Positions 48,882 to 58,479 of a stretch of DNA of 64,000 bases are shown in pieces; within the stretch, counting starts at the first letter, position 1; each line of letters starts with the position of its first letter. Under the pieces are notes generated by a model that saw only the letters and a program-made list of their open reading frames with translations, made no database searches and was not told the DNA's origin. A program made the translations under genes and the position numbers. The DNA is from Lycorma delicatula (taxonomy: Eukaryota; Arthropoda; Insecta; Hemiptera; Fulgoridae): NCBI RefSeq assembly GCF_047948215.1, contig NC_134456.1, forward strand, positions 13,231,730-13,295,729, read 5' to 3'.

Positions 48882-48955
48882 GTCAACCTTCCAGGACAGC
48901 ACCTCATTTAGGTTCATGGCCAAGGGCTGAACTATATGTCGTTAATGCTCTTGAG
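48882..48955 (+). CDS. GBA1: Glucosylceramidase copy B, exon 8
   Basis: A short exon encoding QPSRTAPHLGSWPRAELYVV and NALE. The GSW motif and the helix that follows match the region between the nucleophile and the TDWN segment of acid beta-glucosidase. The acceptor gtttttag ends at 48881 and the donor is GTTTGA at 48956, weaker than the other donors of this gene. The exon begins with two bases of a serine codon and ends on a codon boundary, joining exon 9 in frame. Confidence 0.9.
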
Positions 48956-51022
48956 GTTTGAAAATTTGTTGGTATACTTTTCAATTTTGCTTATAATAAT
49001 ATAATTTCTATTAAATTGCATTGTTGTGGTTCAAAGTTGTGTTCATTCAAAGTTTGTGTTATGTTTGGAATAGTTGTGTTATATCTTAAAATTGTTCTCA
49101 TCGTAACACAAATATTGAACACATGAGTACAATTTAATAGAAATTAAATTTTAAAAAAGATATATATATTTATACATAAGAAAGATGTCTCTTTTCTAAA
49201 TTTTTAAATTAATAACTTCTTAATATTTTTTCTAATAAATGTAAACTAATTTGATAAACTACTGATTGCTACAACAGTGATAGATGAGTGCATAAAACAT
49301 TCAAAAGTAGTAAGATGAGCCATTATTAAAAAAAATTATTTTTATGTACAAATATTTGTATTAAAATTAAATATTAATTTAAGGTTAATCATATCACTTA
49401 CACTTGAAGTATGGGAATATGTAATGGAAATTTTATAATTAATAAACAAATAAATAAATCTTTGTTCTGATAGGAATGTAAAAATACATTGCATAGACAA
49501 CGTCAATATAAGAGTATAAAATGTGTTAAAATAAACTATAAGATAAAAAAACTAGATGAATTAAAGTTTATATTAGTTATTTAAATACAAATACATGAAA
49601 TATTTTTGTAAATACATTAAATTCAAAAAATTACAAAAAATAATTCACATTACAGAAGCTGCTTTTGAAAATTTTTCAGCACATATGTATACATTTAATG
49701 AAATGCAGAAACTTGTGTTGTTTTTTTTAATTATTTAAAAATCTATTTACAGAGAAAAATTTGTCTCTAGTAGAAAATCTTTTAATTATATTTTAAATAG
49801 ATTATTGGGAAGATTTCTCAAATGACAATTTATTAAAAATTGCTGCAGAACATAAGACCATTTTTCATGAGCAATATATATTAAATATATAGCATCTGTA
49901 AGAAGTAATATGGTAGGGATAACTAGTGTTTTCCTCAGTGAAAAGTTCTTAATTAGTAGTTGTTTTAGGCAGAACTTACATTACTGAACCTCCACAAGAA
50001 TTGAATCCACAAGAACCTCCAAACTTCCTCAATCAGTATTATTTTCTTCCTGCATTTATTTTCTCCTTCCTCTGCACTCAGAATTTTTTACTGTCCCTTC
50101 TTTGGATCGTATCACAGGAATTGTGTCTGCTTTTACTCTCCATCATCTGCAACACAATAATAACACCTCCTAATAGTCAGTAGGGCACTCACTTCTTTGC
50201 TGGAGTTAAGTGTAGCAGCTTTGCAGAGTAGAGCTGTTTAAAGACTCTCCTTCATATTCAGGATTGCTCTTTTTCAGATTAGTAGCTGAGCTGGCTTTTT
50301 TATTAAGACAACGTACTCCTAGATAAATATAAATCTAAATCTAAAATTATTTGCCTTTGCAAATTTTGTGAAACATACGTACTTTATTTTTTTCTTGCTT
50401 TTACTTTTATTTCAATCAACAAAATTCTTGTTACGATACAGGAATTTCTATCATTTATAAAGAAATAACTTTTGGTTTGTTTTTTTTTATTTCCTAACAT
50501 AGAATATTATGTTAATATTTACAAACTGGTCTGAAATTATCTAATTTTAAAGTACAAATATGTTTGTATCAATAGTACAGAGGTTTATGAGTAAATTTTT
50601 TTATCATTGAAACAATATTTAGCAACAGTTTTAGAAAAATTTATTATGCACTGAGAATGTCATTTTGTTTCTATTGTTAACTTTTTCTATAATTGAAAAA
50701 AAAAATTGTACTAAATAATGTTCAACCAGCTTACATTGTTCATGTAATAAAAGAAAAAATATATATTATTCTTTATGCAGTAAAAACTGATGAAAAAAGT
50801 TGAAATTAATTTCCTATTGCATCTTTTTATGGATGAGAAATTATATAACAGTAAGATTTATCAACAAATTAAATTCATATGGATAAGATTGTCACGTTGT
50901 TATATGAAAAGTAATCAATAAATTCAAAGGTTGAAAAGAAAATTAAATAAACTTACTATCCCATCCGAGATAAAAACAAACTTTTCGAAAAACCTAAACA
51001 AGGAGTATTAATAGTAATTTTT
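48956..51022. other. Intron 8 of copy B, 5' part
   Basis: AT-rich DNA without recognised elements. Intron 8 runs from 48956 to 56440 and holds the repeat cluster that follows. Confidence 0.6.
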
Positions 51023-51712
51023 CTTCCTTGTACGAAGTAAAGAAGGTATTGTGATCACGAAACATTTTGATTTTCAGATTTCAATGGAAATAACCATTTT
51101 GACTATTCCTGAATACATTTTGACTAGTTTCGGCGTGACATTTGTTGTATGTATGTATCTCGCATAATTCAAAAACAGTTAGCCATAGAATGTTGAAGTT
51201 TTGGATTTAGGGCGTTGTACATCTAGTTGTGCACCTCTCCTTTTGATTGTAATCAACTAGACGAAAAGTGTCCAAAAAAGTCCAAAATCCAAAAATTTGG
51301 ATTATGGACTTTTTCTTAATTGCAGTAGTAAGCCCTCATTGAGAGATTTTCAATGATATTTCATAAGTGGTACTTATTCTCATTGGTTCCAGAGTTTAGC
51401 CAAATAAATTTTAAGTAATGAAATATTTGGATCTTAAAAGCAGAAGGCACATTGATTAGAATTGGACTTCGTCTCCTTTTTTAACTTTTTTTTTTTTTAA
51501 TTTAAATATATTTATTTATTAATAATTATTAACTTCTCATTGTAAACAAATTTTTACAATGAATAATAATTCAATAATAACAAAAAGAAAATTTGAAAAA
51601 ATATCAGAAGTTATTAATGAAATAAAATTTTATGTACTTTTCATTTAAAAAAATGTGTATATGTAATTTAACAGACGTACAAGTAAGTCATGTGGTGTCT
51701 ACATCAGATTTT
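51023..51712 (+). repeat. Composite repeat family X, copy 4
   Basis: Left end cttccttgtacgaagtaaag, block aatgttgaagttttggattt (about 51190), a decayed B-box region (attagaattggacttc, about 51456) and right end gtacaagtaagtcatgtggt followed by acatcag. The stretch at 51344-51400 shows the unoccupied version of the site into which the RTE fragment at 12991 inserted in copy 1. Confidence 0.65.
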
Positions 51713-51940
51713 TCATCCAATAACTATTTTTTTCCAGACAGTGGCTGTTGGTTAGACCGCCTAATCCAAGATGACGGATGCACAGCGTCACCAACCTTCC
51801 AAATATTCGTTAAATATATTTAATGTGTAAAAAAATTAGGTTGGCATCTCTGCGAGGAAAAAAGGGAATTTTTCACAAGGCAAAGAAAAGTTTCAAGATT
51901 GCGGTCATCGTGTAGGAAGTAGTTGGTAGATCACCGAAGA

Positions 51941-52235
51941 ACCCACTGGGTTGGTCTAGTGGTTAACGCGTCTTCCCAAATCAGATGATTTGGAAGTCGA
52001 GAGTTACAGCGTTCAAGTCCTAGTAAAGCCAGTTATTTTTACACGGATTAAAATACTAGATCGTGGATACCGATGTTCTTTGGCGGTTGGGTTTCAATTA
52101 ACCACATATCTCAGGAATGGTCGAACTGAGAATGTACAAGACTACACTTCATTTACACTCATACATATCATCCTCATTTATCCTCTGAAGAATTATCTAA
52201 ACGGTAGTTACCGGAGGCTAAACAGGAAAAAGAAA
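51941..52235 (+). repeat. tRNA-derived SINE (type 1), + strand copy
   Basis: The head carries an A-box-like tggtctagtggttaacg (about 51952) and a B-box-like gttcaagtcc (about 52011). The body includes ggttgggtttcaattaacca, and the end is ggaggctaaacagg plus an A/G-rich tail. It lies 540 bp from an inverted copy at 52777-53079. Confidence 0.88.
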
Positions 52236-52776
52236 GAAAAGATTACCAAAGAGATTATATTGCTGTAACGCTAGCGCTGCGGTGGGTTAGAATGGAACTA
52301 AAGTAGTTACTAGCGCTGTGATAGGTGAGAATCGAACTAGGTGGAGGATATCGTGTACACGATAGTTGGTTAAAACGCTAATGAGGGTTTGTTGCCCCGA
52401 CACTAGTGCCTGTGAAGGCTCGTCAAGCGGTAAAATTATAAACAGAAAATACGGTACACCGTATGAAAACATTACCAAATAGGGAGAGCGGTATGCATTA
52501 TTTCTTGCGAGAGGTAACCTACTGATTCATTTGCTACAATGAGTAATTATTTATATACAAAACACGTCACACGTGTTATAGAAATATTAACAAACCTCGG
52601 TACCGGTCGCCAGGCGGTATTGGGTTGGTACCAGTCATAATGGAGTATCAGCTTGATGTCGACTGGTGAGATGTACCTACTCGATACAAATATAATAGTG
52701 TATGCGAGTTGTAATTACGTAGAAGCGTATTTACAACTACGACATTACTGTGTCGATTACAGTGAAGAAAGAAAAG

Positions 52777-53079
52777 CTCTCTCTCTTTTTACTGTTTAGC
52801 CTCCGGTAACTACCGTTTTAGATAATACTTCAGAGGATGAATGAGGATGATATGTATGAGTGTAAATGAAGTGTAGTCTTGTACATTCTCAGTTCGACTA
52901 TTCCTGAGATGTGTGGTTAATTGAAACCCAACCACCAAAGAACACCGGTATCCATGATCTAGTATTCAAATCCGTGTAAAAATAACTGGCTTTACTAGGA
53001 CTTGAACGCTGTAACTCTCGACTTCCAAATCAGCTGATTTGGGAAGACGCGTTCACCACTAGACCAACCCGGTGGGTTA
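52777..53079 (-). repeat. tRNA-derived SINE (type 1) inserted in the virion-gene block
   Basis: A full-length reverse copy flanked by a 12-bp direct repeat aagaaagaaaag (52765-52776 and 53080-53091). Removing the SINE and one repeat leaves a continuous open frame across the site, so the insertion interrupted an already present reading frame. The tail side is at 52791 (ctgtttagcctcc) and the tRNA-like head at 53045-53078 (ctagaccaacccggtggg). Confidence 0.88.
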
Positions 53080-53088
53080 AAGAAAGAA

Positions 53089-53466
53089 AAGTTGAATTTG
53101 GATATGCCTACGCTGCAGGAATTGATCAAACGTAAACATTATGTGAACAGTTTAACCGAGACCGATGAGACGTTGGTTAAAGTGTTCAAACCTCAAGCCA
53201 AACCGTTAGAGGAAATCAAAGAAACTTTAGACATGAAGAAGATGGCCAGTGACACCTCAGTTCAACAAAAAAAAAACACCTACATGACCAGCAGTATCAC
53301 CCATCCCTTCTACAATATGCAAGAATAAGGAGAGTTATACGGTGATGAGATGGAAGACGAGACCATATCTAGTAATGAAATTAGTAATATAGATAATATA
53401 GGGGAAAGAACAATTGAAGAGGAGGCTTATAGGTCAATCAAGAGGAAGAGAAAAAACTACAAGTAA
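53089..53466 (+). pseudogene. Polinton-like accessory protein remnant
   Basis: The frame encodes NLDMPTLQELIKRKHYVNSL, continues through ETDETLVKVFKP and LEEIKETLDMKK, reaches a stop at 53326-53328, then continues in the same frame with DEMEDETISSNEI to a basic end (SIKRKRKNYK) and a second stop at 53464-53466. The same frame extends to the left of the SINE (from about 52735). The mix of charged segments and the position just before a phospholipase A2-like domain resemble proteins found in arthropod Polinton-like elements. Function unknown. Confidence 0.5.
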
Positions 53467-53485
53467 GAAATAAGGATACGAAATT

Positions 53486-53760
53486 ATGCCATCGTTTGGC
53501 AATGTTGTCGGCGCTGTAGTGAATAGGATTATAGATTGTCTACCGCTAGAAGCTCACTTACCCGGCTGCGATCCTGTCTAGTGAAGAGGTGATCACAGTA
53601 AAAATAAGTTGAATTAGATGTGAAAACTGCATGACATCGCTTATCCTAATTACAAGGATAACGCCTCCAGAGCTAAAGTTAATACAGAGTTGGCGGAAAG
53701 AGCTTTGCAGCGGGTGACGTCACCCGATTCCAGCTTAACAGAAAAGCAGCCGCTTCGGAG
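53486..53760 (+). pseudogene. Parvovirus-like phospholipase A2 domain remnant
   Basis: An ATG at 53486 starts MPSFGNVVGAVVNRI and leads to LPLEAHLPG, the segment preceding the calcium loop in the phospholipase A2 domain known from parvovirus capsid proteins and also from Polinton/adintovirus-like elements. A stop at 53579 and a short frameshifted stretch follow, where the glycine-rich calcium loop should be. The catalytic HDIAY is then at 53630-53644, followed by NASRAKVNTELAERALQRV. The H-D-x-x-Y motif is intact, but the gene is broken before it and after it (stop near 53759). In such virions this enzyme is thought to help membrane passage. Here it is only a relic. Confidence 0.65.
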
Positions 53761-53934
53761 GTAAGGAATGCGATGAAGTTGAAACAGAAAATTGGCGGTA
53801 GAGTCACGAATAAGAAAACGAAATGTGTCGTTTAAATCTTAAAAGTAATCGGGCAGAAGACTTAATCTGAAACGCAAATCAGGTGGTAGGTTAGACCTAA
53901 AGCGCGGTGGTAATATTAAAAAAAGAAATAGATA

Positions 53935-54160
53935 ATAGACCAATTGCACGATAAGGAAAGACCTGGTACGCATTAGGCCTGCTATATGAAGGAGGATCAA
54001 GCAATAGAATATTTTGATGGTATCGACAAAAAGCCTCCTCCGCTCGAGTTGATGCGCTACTTCGGCAAAAACTGCATTGTTTTCCTCTAACATTATCAGA
54101 TATCAAGCTGAGGATGATGTTTTTGCAGTCGTTTATGCTTACGCTTCTTATGTAAAGTGG
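53935..54160 (+). pseudogene. Adenovirus-type cysteine protease remnant
   Basis: The frame has RPGTH followed by a stop (where the family has W) and ACYMKEDQAIEYFDGID, then PPPLELMRYFGKN, a layout matching the histidine-containing half of adenain-like proteases encoded by Polintons and related viruses (GTHW-x-x-Y then YFDS-x-G-x-x-PP). After a frameshift, FCSRLCLRFL near 54121-54150 looks like the C-G-H-x-C-L block with the nucleophile region altered. The N-terminal part before 53935 is not recognisable. In the relatives this protease matures the capsid proteins. Confidence 0.6.
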
Positions 54161-54342
54161 TATCGGAGTATATGTGAATAACTTATAATATTATAAAATA
54201 GTGTCATACTTGTTATTCAGCGGTGAAGGATCTTCAATCACACCCACGTTCTTTCCGGAACTGGAACCGGCTCCGAGCCAATAGGAAATAGGATTACAGT
54301 ACATAATGACGAGCAGGCATACCGTACGTAGAAGAGAATATT

Positions 54343-54567
54343 AACAGATTTACGTTCGCGCTTCCAGATAATGTAAACAAAGACGAAAACAACAACTATA
54401 TCGCAAAGCAGAAATGCATCGTTGCTATACCTACTGGTTGTTATGAATTGGACGATAATGCAGAGTATATTGAAAATCAGATGAAAGGTTTAGGACAGGT
54501 AAATCAGAGCCAACAACAATCCATTGCAGACGGAAATAAAAAGCACCGTATTTGTAGATTTCACTGA
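54343..54567 (+). pseudogene. Conserved Polinton-like small protein remnant
   Basis: An open stretch of 74 codons with NRFTFALPDNVNKDENNN, then KCIVAIPTGCYELDDNAEYI and ENQMKGLGQ, ending at TGA 54565-54567. The order (short beta strand, linker, I-P-x-G-x-YE-(I/L)-x-D) is one I associate with a protein common in arthropod Polinton/adintovirus-like elements, probably structural. The start of the protein is not visible. Confidence 0.4.
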
Positions 54568-54650
54568 AAAACACAGATGATGAATTACCACAGTTTAAAA
54601 CCCTACAAAGGTATGATTAATAGTTCTCACTAACTGATAATAGAATAATA

Positions 54651-55341
54651 CCGTACTATATACGGGTTTAGTAAGTAGATGCAATTATAATAATTAATTA
54701 TACCCACCAACATGACGGCTTAACTGCTATACAATTCACTCTATTAGCTGGTAACATGCATACTGTGAAATAGAGACCCTCGTTTAACTGCTTTACAATA
54801 GCTAATGTACTTTCTGTTTTTTTTTTTAAGTAGACGTTCTCAAGATTAAAAAAGTATTAATCAATCATGGATTTGATTCGTCATCATCTACTAACATTTT
54901 ATACAGTTTTCTATTTGAACAAATTAATTTAGGACTTTTTAGATGAGTGGCTTTATTCATTCTGCAGACTTCACAGCTAGAACATAATTGAAGGTTATGT
55001 TTAAATTATGTTCTAGTTGATAACGAACGCAATTATTAATTGCATTCCTATCTAATGTTAGATTTAAATAATTATTTAGTTGAACAAAATGTATGATAGT
55101 ACTTTTTACTGTTTCAGTATTCCTCTTCCTTCTAATCATATTACATGCCCCCTTATAACAAAGTATATTTTGGTGTGCTGTCCCCTTACTACTAAAGATA
55201 CTAAAACGTTGCCCTGAAATGATTTTTCAGAATTTACACAACCTTCCTAATTTTGGTTATTTAATGTACAAATTAATTATAATTTTTATTAATATTATAA
55301 AATACAGACGTATATTATACTATTATTCCAAAATTGTAAAT

Positions 55342-55345
<4 letters not shown>
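54651..55345. other. Intron 8 of copy B after the virion-gene block
   Basis: AT-rich. It contains a strong inverted repeat: ctagaacataatt (54977-54989) and its exact complement (55004-55016) separated by 14 bases. No coding sequence recognised. Confidence 0.6.

Positions 55346-55400
<55 letters not shown>
55346..55400 (+). repeat. Compound (CT)n(TA)n microsatellite
   Basis: About 14 CT units are followed by about 13 TA units. Confidence 0.97.
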
Positions 55401-56440
55401 AGCATTACAAATCATTGTTGATGTTATTTAAAAAATATAAAATACTAACCTAATTTATCTCTTTATGAGAGTCTGTCATCTAGTTGTCTTAAGACAAATT
55501 AAATTCATTCTACCTTCTTGGATTATTACTCCATTTAAAATTTTTTCTTCAATTCTTGTACTGCTTCTTCTATGTACTTATAGGAAACCAACAAGAAAGA
55601 GACTACATCCTCATCACTATCCTTTCTGATTCAGAGCTTACCTTTCTTCATCCCTTATAACTATTATCTGATTGTTTTATGGAATGTAACTATTTTTTCC
55701 CATTTTTAAGTTAGAGTTTTCTTAAAATGTTAAATATATTTGTTCCATTTCTACATTAGCGTACATACCTGTGAACTCTATAATCCATCCTTCCTTCAAT
55801 AATACTTGACTAATTTATGGACCTCAGACTAATTTGTTTGAAGACCAGATCACTTCTCTTATACTCATACTCTTTCTAACTCCCATAGAGTATTTTTTTG
55901 CCACTTTATTCTACCATTATTTCTATTCATGTCTAATATATCTTAGTGAATATTTGCTATGCATGAAATGTTAAGCGGATGGTGAAAAATTTTTCTCACT
56001 TTTATCTGTTACTGTCATATTTTGCATTTATAAGTCAGTCTGTACAGAACCTAAATAATCCAAAAAAGGCATCAATCAAGTCAGAAAATTCATCTAGTAA
56101 GATAACTAACTGTTCTAATATTTTTTGTTTAAGAATATTTTAATGTTTGTTAACACCGTAATTATTCTTATATTTCATGACAGATTATTATTAAACATTT
56201 TTTTAGTCCATACATTGACATACTTTCTATGTATTTTATAGTAATGTTGTGAATAGGATTTCTCACATCTCACTTTGTTAGTCCCACACTTTTAGTCTTG
56301 GATGAAGACTACAGTACTTTGAAAATATAAAAGTATGGCTTATAAGTATTATTATTTATTCAATAATTTTTTAAAGAATGTATAATGCATGTATACTTCA
56401 GAAATTTTTATCAGATTTTATTTTCTTATTTATCTTACAG
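55401..56440. other. End of intron 8 of copy B
   Basis: From about 55540 to 55970 the + strand is pyrimidine-rich, and the minus strand has lysine/glutamate-rich short frames that could be transposon debris, but no family is recognised. The stretch ends with the acceptor tatcttacag of exon 9. Confidence 0.45.
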
Positions 56441-56811
56441 AACTTGAATCACTATGTGACATCGTACACAGACTGGAATATCGCTTTGGATTTAGAAGGA
56501 GGTCCAAACCTTGGAAATTTTCCATGTGATGCTAGTATCATTGTAAATAAAACAGCTGATGAATTTTACAAACAACCCATCCATTACGTCTTAGGACATT
56601 TTTCAAAGTTTATTCTTCCTGGGTCTGTTGTCTTTGATCTGCACTCTAACAAAGATGTTGGGTTTTCTCTGGATTCTTATGCTGCAAAAATAGATACTAG
56701 TAGTACTACTGGAGCACCTCACCATCCAACACTGCCACCACCAAGTGAGAACATACAACATATTGCAGCTAAAAATATTGATGGTAGCCAAGCAATTATA
56801 TTTTATAATCC
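56441..56811 (+). CDS. GBA1: Glucosylceramidase copy B, exon 9
   Basis: Encodes NLNHYVTSYTDWNIALDLEG, then GGPNLGNFPCDAS, FYKQPIHYVLGHFSKFILPG, and ends IIFYNP. It is the paralogue of copy A 3128-3492, with the same acceptor context, donor (GTAAGT) and split codon. Copy B has a proline-rich insertion (HHPTLPPPSENI) where copy A has a different loop, so the two enzymes differ most in this surface loop of the beta-sandwich domain. NKTA is a sequon at the same place as NETA in copy A. Confidence 0.95.
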
Positions 56812-57599
56812 GTAAGTACATAAATAAGCAATTTTCATAAACAGATTAAATGAATTTGGGAAATTTTAATTGGTGTTGTCAATATACTGCATCATTTTAT
56901 TGCAAAATTTCATTTTGATGAAAGGTGAGATGAGTAATATGTGAACTTTACTAGCACAATTTACACATTACATGAAGTTATATTTTTTTTCATTTGAGCA
57001 AAGTAAAACCAAAAAAAGTCTTGTGTGAATAACAATTTTTCAATTTCTCTTCTAATTAAAATTTTTTAAGTTTCGAAAAAGAAGTAGATGAATAAAAGTC
57101 GGAAAAATGTTAGAATAAAAGATGAATATGCTTCAGTAGTAGTAATATCTTATGTAATTATTTTAAATTTTGATTGATTTAACCAAAAATATTGAAGGGT
57201 AGACTGGGATTTTGTTTGTGGAGTTATTTCATTTCATGGTAAATGTCTTTGCCACATCATGGTAAGTACCTGTACACATCATCCCATTCATAATTATAAC
57301 AATTTGCTCGGAGCAGTTCTCATATAAATGAATTTTGTAATGTGTTTAAATTTTGCTCAGTCATTTCCTGCTTCGATAATATTATTTGCAGGTTATGTTC
57401 ACTAAGGTATCCAAATCATCTCTCCTATTATACATAAATCTCGAAGTCTTAAAATGTAACAAACTCACACATTTATATTCATGTTTTAGTAAATTATTTT
57501 ATCTACAAAATCTTATAGGCAAATAAGACTGTAATATTATATTTTTAACATAAGATTACATTTTCACTGTGCAAATTCATCTTGATAATCTTGCCTAGA
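56812..57599. other. Start of intron 9 of copy B
   Basis: AT-rich, no element recognised. Intron 9 runs 56812-63944. Confidence 0.6.
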
Positions 57600-58020
57600 T
57601 TATTCTGGGTGCTTATGCAGATTTAAAAAATCCATTTTTTAAGTTTCAAGGAAAGGGTTGTGACAACTTCAAAACAAATTCCCTCAAGCCAAAGGTGTGT
57701 TCCAACAAGATGTTGTGCCTGCCATACAGCCAAAAAAGTGGAAAAATGTTTCAGCGAATGAAATATTTAAGTATTCCCGTGGCCAGGTAACTCTCCAGAC
57801 TTAAACCCAATTGAAAATCTTTGGGCATTAGTCAAAAAAGACTCTAAAAAATGAATTCTACCACAAAAATTGACCTCATTAAATTAATAAATAATATCAG
57901 TATGGTTTCTTGATGAAGAAATAAAAAAAATGTGTTGAATCGATGCCAAATTGTGTACCTGAAATGATTAAGAATAAAGGCGGACACATTCACAAATTGT
58001 ACAGGTATGACTTTTTCTAA
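57600..58020 (+). pseudogene. Tc1-type transposase C-terminal relic
   Basis: The + strand reads VFQQDVVPAIQPKK (second catalytic aspartate block, relatives: QQD-N-x-x-x-H), then after a frameshift the last block SPDLNPIENLWALVKK-like sequence (about 57790-57835), and near the end SMPNCVPEMIKNKGGHIHKL, the usual Tc1-type C-terminus. No start, N-terminal domain or inverted repeats could be placed. Confidence 0.75.
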
Positions 58021-58479
58021 ATAGAGTTAGTTTTTAATAAATATAACATCGGTTTTCGCATTAATTTGCATGTTACTGTATATATATACATAAATATTTG
58101 TAGTAACTGTATGAAATTTCTTATTAATTTAATATCAATAACAGTAGAACAGATTTATTATTACATTTCATGAACCATTACATTGGTAAATACAATGGAA
58201 TTCAAGGTAAAATTTTCAATTTAATTGTTATACAGATGGTAAGTATTAAGTGTTATAAGTTTCTTGAATAAAGCAATAATAAATTATAAATAAAAGGATC
58301 TAAGTTTAGAATTGAAAAGAAATTACATTATGATTGTTAATAGAAAAAAAAAATTTGTACTTGATTATCTGGACACCACCAATTTTTCACTTTTTTGTGA
58401 AATACTGCCATTACAAGATAACCTAAAAAAAAAAAAAACAGAACCTTATTTCTACTAACCTTAGTCACATATCGATTTC
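58021..58479. other. Intron 9 of copy B, between Tc1 and Merlin relics
   Basis: AT-rich, nothing recognised. Confidence 0.5.

Larger units (their letters stand above)
52240..54650 (+). mobile_element. Decayed Polinton/adintovirus-like virion-gene block
   Basis: This stretch is clearly GC-richer than its surroundings and carries, in the + orientation, remnants of at least four proteins found together in Polinton (Maverick)/adintovirus-type elements: a basic/acidic accessory protein (52735-53466, split by a SINE), a parvovirus-like phospholipase A2 domain (53486-53760), an adenovirus-type cysteine protease (53935-54160) and a further conserved small protein (54343-54567). No DNA polymerase B, integrase, packaging ATPase or terminal repeats were seen, so this is a partial copy. 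All frames are broken. The assignment rests on short motifs and gene company and is an inference to be tested by profile search. Confidence 0.65.

Noticed and set aside
53839..54093. Minus-strand open frame in the virion block
   Set aside because: The opposite strand carries protease-like motifs, so this frame is a shadow.
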